Shown here: piece by piece, positions 24,301-39,300 of the stretch
Layout of the letters: every line of letters begins with the position of its first letter
How positions within the stretch are numbered: the first letter of the stretch is position 1
DNA from: Homalodisca vitripennis
Lineage: Eukaryota; Arthropoda; Insecta; Hemiptera; Cicadellidae
Assembly (NCBI RefSeq): GCF_021130785.1
Contig: NC_060207.1
Span: forward strand, 102,279,001 to 102,343,000
Direction of reading: 5' to 3'
DNA: 64,000 nt
Translations under genes and position numbers: made by a program
The notes under the pieces: generated by a model
Told to the model about the DNA's origin: nothing
Seen by the model: only the letters and a program-made list of their open reading frames with translations
Database searches by the model: none

Positions 24301-27300
24301 GAGAAGAGGCAGCCATCTGTCAAGTCCGCTCTCAAGTCTTGACTGCTATATTCGTATCGTCTTCTCAATAACTGTCTCTGCCACCATCGACGCCGACGTT
24401 AATAGCTGATAATATAATATGCAGCAGATATAACAGAACATGCAAGTAAATGCCGACGGGTACGCGCATCCATCTTCACTGAGAGTATAACAATGAATTC
24501 AGAGCGAACATCAATTTTGTTCGACAGACTACTACAATAAATGTTCAGCGGACAAATCTTTCTAGTTCGATGAATAATATTTGTTCTGCGAACGTTCGAC
24601 GAACATGTTCGTCTCGAACGTTTTCCTAGTGTGGACGCACCTTTACAATGGACAATGTAGTCCAACATGTGTGTGCATGCATGCATATGTATATATCCAA
24701 TGCTCTGAAATGGTTACCGTATATATTGAGATTTAAAAATTTCAATACTAATTAAAATTTAAACAAATTTTTTTATGTGATCATAACTATTTTTTTTTAT
24801 TTGAGATTTGATTTATATCAGTAATTTTTTTTAATCAGTTGCTGGGTTTAGTTATTTTCATTATTCCCTCCTCTTAAAAGAATAATAATCCTAAATGTAA
24901 GGAGTGTCTTATGAAATCATTGACTTTTCACATCATTTTATTTATATTAGGACAGGGAAATGACATTTTTTTAATAACTGTGCAACATGTTAATATGAAG
25001 TAGTCTAGACATTCATCTCTTGGGGTAATGGTGTTGCAGAGCACGCAGCCACCACCACTGAGCAGTCCCCCGCTAACATTAGAGAAGAGCTCTCCAGTGG
25101 ACAAGAAGCCAGTGATGACTGGAGTGGAACAGTTGCGTCAATGGATAGACAGCTACGAGGAGGCAGTGACCAACCATTACAGTCCTGAGTTGCGTGCCCG
25201 CATTGCCAGCATCAAGGTGAACGGGATACATTCGGACTTGAAGTTGCCCTCCAATTTGTCTACAACACCCAAGGTTCGGGTCTCTCTGCTCCCATCTGGC
25301 GTCAAGGTATTTATGTTCAGCATAAGTTATGTTTAAAAATAAAAGCTATATCGATAATCATTGGAATTGAACAAAATAAAGTATATTTATCAAAATATCT
25401 TAGATTATTACGTGAGTTTTAAAATACGGTGTTAGAGTGCATTGATTTTAAATGTTAAAAGTTATTGTTTGACGTGAATACAAAGCCCTTCAAATTACAT
25501 TTTTTTAGTATTATAAAATTGTTTATTCTGTTCACCTGGAAACTATTGTGACTAGTATGCATTTAAGTAAATAATAAAAATAGATTGGTTTGTAAAAAGG
25601 CTCTTTACTCTTAAAACAACATACGGAATACATTGAATTTGACAGAGCTATATAATTGTAAAATAATTGAAAACGTCCATTAAATGTCAATAGCAACACT
25701 TATAGAAAATGTTAAGTCTAGCATTAATTATTTACACCAAATGATATGTTGTATAGATTAATATTTACCTATATGATCAGCTGATTGTAAAACAAGCAAG
25801 CTTTAAAAAATTACAAATTTTCTCCTTTACAGGAAGGCCCTTTCATGCAATTTGTGTTGGTATGGCAAAGATTCTATCTTACCAGCTGTTTGTATAATGA
25901 AGAAGAGGGCATACTTTGGTATAGTTTGCCAAATAATCTGCCATGATAGACATTGTTGTGTTGCATGCTGCTTATATTCACTCCCAGGTAGAACATGCAG
26001 AGCATATATAAGCTAGGTGAAGTGAATCACAACGTAGTGTGCAATTTAATGAGAAATTGAAAATTACTTAGAAAATTTACTTGTTTCTATTGAGTGTTAC
26101 TGAACATACAGAGTACATTAAAATGCACACAAAGATGAAAGTAGTGAGCCTACTGTGTTTGTCAAAACTCGTCAAGGGTTAACATTTTAAATTAATAACT
26201 TCAAATTTGGGTTAATTGTGAGTTTACTATCATTCTGATTTCATAAATTCTTTTTTAATACTTCCAGAGAACAATTTTAAGAGACGTGATTTTTGTTTTG
26301 AGGGTAAAAGTATTTTTTCTTGATTTTTCATTTTTAATATGGTATGAATGATTTTCAAACTATGGGAAGAATGAGTGTCTAAATATGGGAATGGCTCTTT
26401 CAGTGTTTATACTTTTAAAGTTACAACCATTCTCAATCCTATAATCACTGGCCATTGTTGCTACATTTTATGCTAACTTTAGGGTCTTTACAATATTTTT
26501 TAACAGTTAAAAACCGTGCTTAGTGTTTAGAGCAGGAATTAATGGTGTGTGATATAGTTCTTAAGTTGATTTTTTACAGATCCTGCTGGCAACAGTGTCC
26601 ATGTCAAGCAACCAGCCGTTAGTGGAGCTGCGAGGCAAGTACATGTTGTGTGGATCAGGACCATCGAATAGGCCTCCACGTCCTGCAGTGCCTCCCCCTG
26701 GACCCTACATCTTCCACTATAAGCTTCCTCGTGACAACACAGAGGTCTGCGTGGATGCCAGGACCTATGGCAATGATGCCAGATTTGTCAGGCGTTCTTG
26801 CAAACCTAATGCTGAAGTGAGTCTTTGGAACACTATTCACAGTCTTTACAATACATTTTTTTATGTGATGTGGTCCGTGAAATTATGAATGGTGATCAAA
26901 ATATTCTTTATTTGCGAGCCCCATTTGACACTGGTTGATCTAAAGTTGCATTAGTGTAGTGGAGTTTATCTAGGTTAGTTCAATCCTCTGTGTCACGGCA
27001 AGTCCCCAAACATGTAATTAAAGTCTGCCAATGATTGTCTCAGACCTTGGCCACTACACAAGCGGTGAAGTGGCAGAGCAGTAGTGGCTGTAATACAAGC
27101 GGTGTTTTTGTGTTTGTTTTATTCAGTCACCAAAATGGGGTCTCCAGACTAAGTTGTCCAACTCTTATCCCGGAGTGAAAATACATGTATTAGATTGTAC
27201 AGGCCTAAAAAGTACAGTGCTCACACCCAATAAACAAGTTTAAAGTTTGTTCGGTGTATATTATCACCTGTTTGACGCTTTAATAAGAATTGCAACTTTA

Positions 27301-30300
27301 TGTTTGTAATATATCAGAATGTCAGTTGCATTTTTACTAGACCAGATAAAAGACAAGTTTTGGAGAAGTAAATAGTGGATTTACAACAAAGGTGTATATG
27401 AGAAGATTTAAAAGAAACATTTAATGTATTATAATACATATAATAATGAGCATTGTTTATAATTAATAGTATATTTTGTTATTGACTTGGCAATATACTG
27501 AATTTTGACTTTGTTAAAGATTGTAAAATCTAAACAACAAATAAACATTTTACTATTATTTTAAACAGTGTTGAGAGTTGAATTCATGGTACTGTTTATA
27601 AAACCACAACAGCAAGAGGGGTAGTCTATTTGCGGAAAGTGGAGGACGTGATATTCTCACCATGGTGCACTTTTTACTAAATGATTCGGTTTATTTATAT
27701 AGAGAACATGTTATAAGGGGAACTCAATTTATTGGTTATTGTCAATTGGATTAGCTTCTATAGATGAGCTAGTATTGGCAATATGTTATGCAGACAAACG
27801 CTAAGTGATTTGTAATTTTAATAATATTCAGCTTATAACTAAGCTTTATTTGATGTAATTTAACGTGTTGTAGATCTGAGGCATTAACCCATTGCGGATC
27901 ACTGACGAGCTGGGCTCGTCACGCAGCGGCCGGGCCTAACGGCACGGTGACGAGCTCAGGTCGCAAAAGCGGTCTGCTTTTAAATTTCCCTCCAAATAGT
28001 TCTGTTAATGTCTGATAGATCAGGCGATCGTCTTCACTTGTCAAATAAGAGTGTTTAACAACGGTCTACGTTTAGAGTTTTCAAAAGTTTTATAAATATC
28101 GACATACAGATCGCAGTTGTATGTCGAAGTTGAAAAATCATTCATATGAGTTTACTCTCTGCTTTTTAGCGCCTCTGATTGGGTGTTTTCCTCAGTTGTT
28201 ATTATAAAACTTTTGAGGTTAGTGACACAACTAAACGACGCAGACGTACATGTTGGTGGGTTTAGTCTAGACAATGGCCCGGATGTTGCAATCGATTCGC
28301 CCGAGCCGCTTTATTTAGACTATGATTCAGACATCATTCCTGCCACGCCGTAACCTTGCTCACGTGTGATAGTTCCTACATCACGGATATCCCAGCAGGC
28401 CCATGTTCCATCTGAATGAATACCTTCGCAGCTGAATTTTCTAGTATACAATAGTGAGCGATACGATGTGGCGCACCATTGCTGTTCGTGCGGCCGCTGA
28501 CCGTGAATTAATTCGCGCCCGCTGGTGCCCGTGCGCCAAAACAATACGATCCGCAATGGGTTAAGCCAGAGAGCAGTAGCATATACATTGTACATAGAGG
28601 AGACGTTTTATAACATGGACTCGTTATTTTGGCTATAGTCAATTGGATTAGTTTCTTTAAATTTTCTTGATAAATACATGATACTAGTGTTAGCAGTATG
28701 TTATGCAGGTAACCACTAAATATAACCATGTTGGCACTAGAGATTGCATATCGTTTTGGCTCTCACTGGATAACATAATATGACATGCTTGTCTTCTAAA
28801 GAAAGCATCTAGTCTAGATATATACTATAGTTTTCTGATAGAGTGAAGAAATTGCTGTATAGTGTTAATCTATCTACAGTGTCCGTAAAACCGTGAATTT
28901 TGTCCATCCTTTAAAAAGCCATGGTTTAATTTATAAACTGTAAAAATCTCCACATTTTGCAAATAAATATATCAACATGCGTTGACGCTGCTTCTTTGTC
29001 TAACACAGTCATAGTTGTTGATCACACCCGGCTGCAGCGAGCAGATGCGACAATCGCAAACAACTGTCACCACTACTAGATGGCAGCTATCGGCTACGAT
29101 CCCGGTGATATATTGTATGTGGGAGCATTTGTCAGTTCATTTGGCATAGAGTGTTAATTTCTTACACCCCAAGTACGAATTTTAGGACATTTTAGTAGAT
29201 TCTTTAAATGGAAATATTAATCAGATTAATATTTACAGTACTTAATACAATCTTTTATTTATTTTTACATGTTAAGCACTGAATAAAGCAAGAAGGTTAT
29301 ATCAGTAATATGTTTTTTTTTTTACAGGAAATGGAAAAAAATGTATCTCTCTGAATTAGGTACTGAAATTTAAGCCTATGATTTGACAGACTGCCCTATA
29401 GTAAAATAACTAATTCATTATTAGCTCAAGTTTACAAAGAGGAAAATATCTGTAGAATCCGCTGTATTAAAGATAAAGAAGTGTAATTTGTGTCAAAAAA
29501 TTTCATTTTTCATGGGCTATAAGACAGTATTATAACAGTAATCAATTTAGCAAATGTCTAAGGACTAGATCCTATATATTAGTATTTTACTAGTATACTT
29601 ATACTTTTGACAGGCACTGTACTATAATTTTATTAATTATAATCTTACAGCATATTATGTGTTAAATATGCAACAAAATAAAATGATAAATTTAAAACTA
29701 CCCTCTAGCCATGATAAAAATGTTAAGATATAAATATAATATATTTTATAGAGAAATATTTATATAACCACAATAATTACGAAGTAAATGAAAATCAACG
29801 ATTGTCTGTTGATGTCCCATTGAGCAGCAGATGATGTCCGTTTATAGATGTAGCGCATGCGTGGCTTTGGACAAACATAAACATATAAAATACTATTGTA
29901 AAATATTGACTAAAGCACAATAATTTGTTAACTTAATTATTTGTTTACAATTTTTCATACACAAAACACAGCAAAACCCTGTTTTATTTATCAGTAATTT
30001 GTACTTGTGGTGATACATGTACATAAATACAGAAATGTAATCAAAATATTATTTTCAACACTAGGATAGATTAAATCCATAGATTCTATGTCAAATCCTT
30101 TTGGTGGATTGGTGATTAGGCTTTGACACATCACTAGATATACTACTCCGCCATGTGTAGGCTAGCAACAGCTTTTTAACATTAAAGGAATTTCCACCTA
30201 TTTTAACATTTATCTTCCATGATAAACTAAATTTATCAACCAATCCATTTTATCTCAATGTCTCAACATTTGTTTTTATTGATGTGACACTCCTAAACAT

Positions 30301-33300
30301 CCATTAGTTTGCCATATTTGTAAAACTTTGGTTATTTCGGCACCAAGTATAGGTTTAACTGGAAAGTATAAATGAACCCCCTAGGTGAACAGGTGGATAA
30401 CTAACCTAACTAGAATATAGGTTAAAATAAACAAGGTAAAACTAGAGCTTTTTTTACACATAAGTAAAAAATCAATGGATGTGTTCTACATGTGTGTATG
30501 TTGTGACGTTATCTGACATTTGTATCATAACGTACTGGTACGATTTATTTTAACTAAGGAAGAGCTCAGATTGCAGATCTTGAAACGTAGTGTTACTGAT
30601 TTTCTTATATGATAGTGTCAAACAACAATAATGATAAAATGTCTTTTTAACAAAGGAAATTGATAGTGACTTAATTTATAATATGGTATTGTTCCAGATG
30701 AGGCATTGTATTGAGAAAGGAGCTCTACATTTGTACCTGGTGACAACTAAAGCAATAGATAAAAATGGAGAGATCATGATAGGCCTGACTCCAGGTCTGG
30801 GTTGTGGGTTCTGCGGTGAGAAATGTAGTACTGTCTCCACACCAGTCTCCCCCTCTGACCTGACAAACCATAAGAGTGTCAACGGCCTCATTTCTCCCAA
30901 CAGTACCAACAACAATAACAATAACAACAATACTCAGTAAGCTGCTATATATAGTCTAAGTAACCTTAGTTCATTAGTAGTATATGTAGATCAGTAGCAA
31001 TAAACAACAAAATTTAAATACATATATTTTAATGTTTGGTAAAAATAGAACCTTACAGTACTGTAGAAAACAAAATTATGATGTTGGTCTATAAGCTATC
31101 AATAACAATAGATGAAGAGTGGAAATAAAACTGGACTTAGTGTCAAAGAAGGAAAATAAAATAAGGTTTAAATATTAGCCACAAGAAAGCAGAACCCTGC
31201 TAAGTGTTTATGTTCATGTGTTTAGAGATTATATGTTGTATTGCATTGTATTGTATGTTTTATGTAAAAAAAACTCAAAAATATTAACCACAAGTAATTT
31301 TCATTGTTTACACAAATACAGTTATTGTGCTACACACTAAGTATCTTTTCAATTTAAGTTTTCAGCAGAAGGATATTGACAGTAACAATACAAAAACATT
31401 GCACATCTTCACTTAGGCTAATGGTAGCAAACAAAACTCTTATACTGTTAAATCAAACTTCAATTCTTCTAGATTCAAAATATATTAGTTTGTCCTAAAA
31501 AATATATCTAATTAGTTTTTATTTGTCAAAACAAAAACAATTAGATTTGAGTCAATTACTATTAAAGTAAAACATGTTTGCAGTTTCGAGGCAAAGAATT
31601 CCTAAAGAAAAGTCTAAAGAAAACATACTGACTTTTAATAAAAAGAACATGTTTAGAAAAACACTGTCCCTCTCAGTGATGAAAGTTTTATTGTCAAAAA
31701 GAGTGAATTCCCTTCTGTATGATACTTAAAAATATGGGTATCCTTCTCGCAGCTTTGCGTCTGGTGCTAACTGTGTGACTACTTTGTAATTTGCTAAAGT
31801 CAAGTGATGAGTGTTTGTCGGAAATTCCTTTTAGGTCATTAGGAATATATAAATATAATTTTTGTGTGGGTTAAAGCCTTGTTTTATGGTTTAATACGTC
31901 ATAGAAGCAGAGACAACACCTGAAAACGAGTCAGTGATCAGAAGAAAGGTTAAAGAGCTCTAACCAGTACCTTAAAATTATAAAGATACACTGAAGAAGC
32001 ATTTTCCTTAACTAAACCAAAAAGAGGCATAAGTGGAACATGTGATTACTGAAATACTGAACGAATTTAGAAGAGGAGAACACAAAAAATCCCTTGATTT
32101 ACACCACTGAAAGGCGGACAAGCTCGTTGTGAAATGAATTGAGACATGGAAAATTTCCAAAATCTAATTAGTAAAATGTGTACTATTTCAGTTGATATTT
32201 CAAAAGATTTTTTGTATCCAACATTAAGATACTTACAAACATACTATTTACACCAACTCTCATGTTGCAATTTGGGTTGCAATTGGTACCCTGCATGTTG
32301 GAGAGTACATGTTCGTATGACATTAAGGCTCGAGTGGGACAGGTGATGATGAGATTGCTACCTGTTTATTAAAACGATTATCATCTAGATTAACATCTAA
32401 GGAAATTCTTGTATTTGGGACAGATAACAGTTCAGGATAAAACAAAAATAAAAGCTGTGTAATCTGGAGTTTTTTGCATGAGTAATTTTGATGAGATAAA
32501 CAAGTATTCTGTTAAGTAACAACTTGTGGCTAACATTAAATAAATATTATTTATTGCTCAATTTCTATGAAAGTTACATTTGTGTTGAATTATATGAAGA
32601 TCTAGGCATTATATGAAGGAAGAAAAAATTAGATAAAAATAAAAACCTGTGTAAATGTTACATATGTAAAGTGTACTAATAAAACTTATGGTTCATATGA
32701 GTTCAATATATTTTGAATAGATTAAACATACTACATTTTTATTTTTAGGATCTCTGACAAGCGCCGTAGGGGACGAAGACGGACAATGTCTGAAAACTTA
32801 TCTCCACCTAAGGCCTCCCCAAAACCTGCTCCAAAGCAACCTCCAAAGTCTCAAGCACCCATCAAGATCTCTCCTATTCCAAAACCAACTCCCAAGGTTG
32901 TTCCGTCTGTTAGAGTGCCTACCCCACCTCCCAGAGTGCCGACACCTCCCCCCCCGGAACCAGTAGTGGAGCGGGTCCCTACACCTCCACCACCACCCCC
33001 TCCACCAGCCCCACCGTCCCCTCCACCACCAGCCCCTACCACACGCAGTGCTGCATCTAATGCGGCTCGCAAGCCACCACCTACCCTGCCTAAAAAGGAA
33101 TCATCACCTGAACATATTGCAAGTACCAGACAGCTGAAGAAGGAAGCTGCAGATAAAAAAAATAAAATGGTAAAAAAAGTTTACCTGGTTATTGAGTTAA
33201 GAATAGATATGTTAACAAAAATATGAGAATAATGCTGTACGTATTTATGTTTCTTTTGTTTTAAAATATCATGATTGTTCGTATGACTCATCAGTGATAT

Positions 33301-36300
33301 TAATATTATTAGTTTCCTCCTCTATCCAACAAAATTTCCGTGTTTGGAAGAAAAATTCATTTTATATAAGCATATTTATCAAAAAATCTGTTTATTACAT
33401 AAGGTTTATAAACATCAATTTGAGCATAATTGTCACTATACAAAATCAAAAAGTTGTTAGTTAGCTGGAGTCTTCCCTCAAATTGTATTTTTTGCGAGCC
33501 TTTTGGATATCTCTTCATTTTCAAGTGATTTAAAAATATATAGTTTGTAGGATAGGACCATTAAGTTGACCATTATCTTACAAGACCTCAATCTGACTTT
33601 GATTGTTTTACTTGTCTCTTCTGCATTGGAGATAGTTAGTAGCTAGAGATAGCAATGTTTCGTAAACAAGGCCCCTGTAGTGTTTTAAAATTCCAGATTT
33701 TATCTATATTCTATTTTATTAATTCTTTAAACATCCTCATTTTCGCTATAATTTTGATCTTGTAACTTAGTCTTGTTAATCTTGGTTGTTACAATATCTT
33801 GCATTACAAAGTTCTTATACATGTATGCCATGTCATAGAGCCCAAAGAAAAAAATCAATTATCTACCATCATTTAACAATCTGATTTAAAAAAAATCATA
33901 CAGGTCAAAAATATCTTCACATATAACGGGATTTACTTTAAGTTTAGATCTCAGGTTTGTGCGTATGAATTAGCTCACTTGCATTAGTATAGCCAGGAAA
34001 TGGTCAGATATTCTATCTTGGTTGATAAGTTTTGGGAATCCTGAAGCGTTTTTGGGAAATCCAGAGCCTTAAGATACATGTCCTTTCAGCTTCCATTTAC
34101 AGTCAACAATTAATTCATTCCCACTGAGTTTATTTATGAATCGCTTTATTATTCTTCTTCTAACTGTATTTTGAGTAGATTTGGCAATTTCATGGCTGTC
34201 AATAAATCTGTTAAAATAACAAAAACAAACACACAACTTTCAACAGTGCAGCAGATCTTCTGTATGTTTGCATCTACAAATTTAATTGTTTCTCTCTTAG
34301 GACAAAAAACTGAAAAACCTTTTATAGATTAGAGGTGTAGCACCTACTCCCTACCTACCAAGGGGGTCTTCTTGTCAGGAGGTCAGTCATATCACCTTGG
34401 AAGAAAGGAGGCTGCTCTGTTCAAGTCTCTTCAGACAAAGTGGGTTGGGGACAGCACTCTATCATGTCCATTAGGAGGCTCAACCCACTTAAACAGTTAT
34501 CTAGATATAACATATCAGTTTGTACTTGCTGTACCCAGTGTAGGTTCAGTTGGAAGGTATAAACAAGCCAGAAGCGAACCTTTCTCTTGGATTCAGGATT
34601 TTACCTGTATATTTTGCATTGCAGTAACTTCAAATCTCCATTAGTAGACTGTCATCAGAAATATGAAAAATCGTAACAATAAAATACTGCTTATGCTGGA
34701 GGATGTTAATGTAGATAATCAAGTTTAAAGAGGTGACAAAAATACAGAAAAGATAAGGATATTTCACAGTTTTGATTGAATTAATACCTAGTATATTGCA
34801 CACACAATTACAAATGGCGAGGGAAAGTCATTACAAAGGAGTTTGCATAATTTTATGGTTAAGAGGTTTCATTTCTGGCTGGTTTATATATTTCAATTGA
34901 ACCTATACTGTGTACAGCAAAATCCTTATTCACGTACATCTGAGATATTAGGTTAAAAGGGCTCATGACAGGTCTAATTAACTGTGGAGGAAATGTTAGA
35001 GTGGATGGATCATGCCTATGGAAGTTGTACAGTGTTCGAGCTTAAACATTAGGGAATACTGATCCTGACTCGAATGGGTGGGATCAGAGACAGCCTCTCC
35101 TTCCTCCAAGTTGACAAATGAGATATTAGTGCCTGTTATTCCTCCTCATAGGATATCAACAAGAGGTGGCTCCTACTCTTCACCTTACCCATCTTGTATC
35201 CTGTAGTGTACAACAAATTGTGGTCATTGTTCAAGATGTAACAACATTTGTCTTGCTAGACCATCTGGTAGTTGTTATTTTAAACACTTCTTGGGTCTGT
35301 TAGTCTTTCTTTGGTGGACATTTTTTTTCAACAAGAACATAATGTTGTTTGTTGTCTGAACTGATTGGTTTGTGGGTACCAAGTAATAAAGAGAAAATAA
35401 TCTTTGACCAAACGTATAGTGCAGTCTTACACTCAATTTCTACTAAAACATTAAACCCCAAGAGTGATTCACATATTTGAAGCTTCCATACTCTGACCAA
35501 TTTGTCTTAAAGCTATCCATGATCATTGATTTAATAATAGTCTTAGTTGTGGTAGCAGAGCTGAAAACCTTAACTTCTACTGGTTTTGTTCTCTCTTATA
35601 CTTGTTCAAAAAAATGCAAGATTAATGTTATTTTTTCCTACTTACATCTTGAGTTAAACCTACTAGGATTGAAATGCTTAATTTAGGTTAACACAAATTC
35701 CATGCTATCTCCTAAGCTGTTGCTAATCCTCTATCTTTGATAGCCTTTAGTTCATTTTCAAACTGTACATTGGTGAGGAAGAGCAAATAAAAAACACTGT
35801 ATCAGTGAGCAGATATTCCAGTTTGAAGAGAATTTTCCGTTATTAACAGCAGGAAACTCATAATCCGTTTCATCATTTTGTTTTTCTAGCTTTAATCTAA
35901 TAGCTGTTTTGGTTATAATCATATTACACTTAGATTTGCAAGATCATAAATATTTCTTCATCAAATTAGGTTTCTACTCAGATTTTGGTTAGAGAGGATC
36001 TAAATTTGCTTTAGATTCACAATCTTGCTCTTCAGATATAGACAAAGGACTTTCTTCCATAGTCATAAGAATTATGCCGGGTGCACTCCAAAAAATAAAC
36101 TGTAATTATTATTAAACTGGTTAATGAAAATAAATTTTGTTGGAGAGATTACATATTGTTTGTCAAAGACATAAAATACAAGAGGTTGTGTATTATTAAG
36201 AGGATTTTTTGTAGTTGTCGAAGTCTTTTTATCAGGAAAGGAGCAGTACTTTCATGGTGAGCTACTGATCATCTCATTTATAAGAAATGAAATCATCATA

Positions 36301-39300
36301 ATTTATTACAGTTTTAGGTAATGCTAAAAAATTTAATTAGTTATGTTGATCTTTCGTTTCATTAAAAAGTGCTCAATAATAATAATACTCGTAATCTTGC
36401 CTTATGAGGGTGTATATAAAAGTAACGGTACTGACTTTTCAAATATGAGCACTCCGTTATTTTGGAGTTCTTGTAATTAAACTCTTGCTACGAATATCCA
36501 GTAACCATACAATTTACATTTATTTAATTAAATTTGTTTATTTAGATTTTTTATTATGTTTTCTTCTACTATAAAATTGAAATGACATTTTTTTAAGTTA
36601 TAGAAGTGTCATATAACTGTTTAATTAGCATGTTTGACTTGAAAAAAATCTTATTTGAGTACAACTATTTTGATTTTCTAACATAAAATAAAGATCATAT
36701 ACTTTCATGCTATGGTTCTTCTCAATTCATCATAAAAACATAATTATGTACAACACTTCAACATTCTGTTGTATACATATTTATGAAAGGCATATATATA
36801 TAAAAAATAAGTAACATTGTACCCTTTCATAGCTTAGTTTATATGTTATAGTAACAATATTTAGACACTTCTTTTGCAGTCTTCTTTTCCCTTTTATTGC
36901 AGTTCGATGTTAAGATAATGCTTACAATACAATTTGGTTTATGACTTTTGTCACCAAACTGAGCAAAAAAGTTTTACAGTAGTATTTTAGTAAGTATTTT
37001 AAATGAGAGTCTGTCCTCAAGAAGATTGCTCAGTTTTTATCCTCATGTGGCAGTTGATTTCTCTCAGTTAGCCAGGAGCCCATCTATAATTTTCTCTTAA
37101 TTTCTCTTTCACAAGATCTTTTACTACTCTGGTCCTTCAACTACATCTCTGTTATATCCTTACCAGTGTGTAATTTGAATATCACCATAAATCCATTAGA
37201 TGAATCACGAAGTGACCATACATTTATCCCTACTTTGTTGAGGGTTTGCTGAGAAGTTATTGTTTGAACAGAAGTCTACCTTTATATTTCTACATGCTCT
37301 TATCAATAGAAAGAGCTTCCTTGGGCTCATAGTTTTCAACATATTTTACCTTAATAAGGGGACTAACTTTAAATAAAGGGTCATAGTCTGGGTTACTTTT
37401 TGGTATTTGGTATTTCATTGTTGTCAAAATGTAAAGCTGTTTGGTAAGTTGGTACTTATCTGTAGGAAACATACCTGTAAAAACTGGCATTTTTGTCAAA
37501 CAAAAACTGCCTTGAAAATTAAGACTTTTGTTCACAAGCCCCATTGTAATTTGTGTTGCAGTAATTCTTTTAAATCATTTTCAGTAATGTCTTGCCAGCT
37601 ACAGGTATGTAGCCCAGACCTGTTTTGGGATATCTGTGGTAGTATTAAAGCTCTGTCATGTATATGAATTTGTTTGTTCTGCTACTAAAGTATCTCTGCA
37701 AGGAAAACTTTTCAAATGTTATAACTGGTGTAAGTATTATATCAAAGTTTACACATGGTTTGTTCTGATTTCTAAATTGTTGAATGTTTGTCAAATTTAT
37801 TATTATTTCAGAGCTTCAAATAAATGTGAGTAAAATGTTTTGGTTTCTCTTTTTATTAGTTCAGATTTATTTTTGTAAGAAAAGTACAAGCAATTTATAA
37901 AAATATGTTTTAGAATAGCAATTAGTGCAATAAAGAACTGACGCGAGAAACATGTGTACGCGCGCGGATTGTCTGCTGCCGCCTCACTGTCCGCCACTGC
38001 AAATACCTCCGGTCAACAGGTGTCAAGCACCGAGATTTTTCGTCGCCCACAATGGGTTAAGTATTAGAAACTCAAACACTTGAGGTTTTATTTTATAACA
38101 GACAGGTAGTATATATGAAAAAATAATTTAATATCTGAAATACACTGGTATTGTAGTATGTCAAAAAAAATCAAGTCAGTAAGTTTAAAATTGCAAATTA
38201 GAGTTTTATATAATGACACCGTAGATAGCACATAACGTAGCTATATGGTAGGAAGAGTTGACTCAACTGAATCCTGAGTCCAGCTCCAGTTCACCTTCTT
38301 TTTATTGCGGCTTCTGGTATCTGAGAGGGTTTTTCATAAGAATTTGCCACAAATTCAGGAAATGTTAGTAAACATTAAAACAAGCAAGATGATTAATGAA
38401 CATATCCTATCTCCCTGTGTTTATAGAATGTATAGTCAAATTTCAAAAACGGTTAATTGCAAATATTTTTGTACTTGCAGTTATGGTAAGCTAATCAAAG
38501 AGATATTAACAAAAAATAAAGTAAACATTATCACTTTCTGTATAAAAATTATATCATTCAAAAGTTGTCAAAATAATATCTTAAAACTGTTATTCCTACT
38601 GACTTTTGTAAGAATAATTTTTTGTTGAAAATTTAATAACAAACCCAACATTATCCTGTTTGTTTTAAATTGAGGGTATTTATTTTCCCTATTTCAGATT
38701 CATTAGAGGTGTTCAGATCCTTAGTCTGGCAGGTCTAACAATATTATATTCTTTATATCTGCCTCAATGCCTTTTTCATTCTTGAAATTAACATCAATTT
38801 TATAAAAAGATACCAATGTTATATCAGTTATAAATTAAACAGAAGAAACTGTATTCCATTGTTTAAAAGAAAATCTAATATTTTATTCAACAAGAAAATA
38901 ATTGATCTCAGGATGAAAGAAATGTCCTGTGTTTTCTCTGTGATCAATGTTTTTGTTTGACCACACCAGTGGATACCCTGAATCATTACAGACTGCTGTT
39001 TATTATTAAATTACATTATATAACTGATTTTAATACACAGTGAAATAAGTGTTAAGCAATACTTATGATACTTTCAATAAAATATTTATTGCTAGATAAT
39101 TTTTGCCTTCTTACAATTAATTAGCGTAACATTAAAACAATATATTAATTAAATTAATTTTAATTTGAAAACACAGCACGCAGCCTGATAGCTAAAACAT
39201 TTATTTTCCATAAATATAGTGCAGCTCTTTATTTCAGTGGCGTGACCTTAAGTTAAAGGTATCAAAGGTTAAATATTTTGTATTTAATAACCAATTACGG

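Larger units (their letters stand above)
9291..25039 (+). other. intron 3, transposon-rich
   Basis: It starts GTGAGT and ends GTTGCAG, and at 15.7 kb is the largest intron seen. It contains the nested elements listed separately. Gaps of 9360-10160, 11990-12370, 15890-16220, 17266-18180, 19800-20380 and 24650-25039 are AT-rich with no gene recognised, apart from a repeat-tail fragment near 15925 (ATCGGTCCAATAGTTT) and a repeat head near 9920. Confidence 0.85.
26817..30697 (+). other. intron 5
   Basis: It starts GTGAGT and ends GTTCCAG. It carries the TTAA MITE at 27888-28560 and the CCGTGAA fragment near 28877. The 26890-27880 and 29150-30540 stretches hold nothing recognised. Confidence 0.85.

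Noticed and set aside
25832..25946. Exon-like segment after CTTTACAG ([16 protein letters not shown]...)
   Set aside because: Exons 4 and 5 already join in phase and match the family across the junction. The segment has a stop after about 37 codons and no donor-like fit.
32851..33072. Gly-rich ORF on the minus strand
   Set aside because: It is the antisense shadow of the proline codons of upSET exon 7.
34372..34644. 90-codon ORF in intron 7
   Set aside because: No recognisable motif or homologous pattern. It may be old transposon sequence but cannot be assigned.
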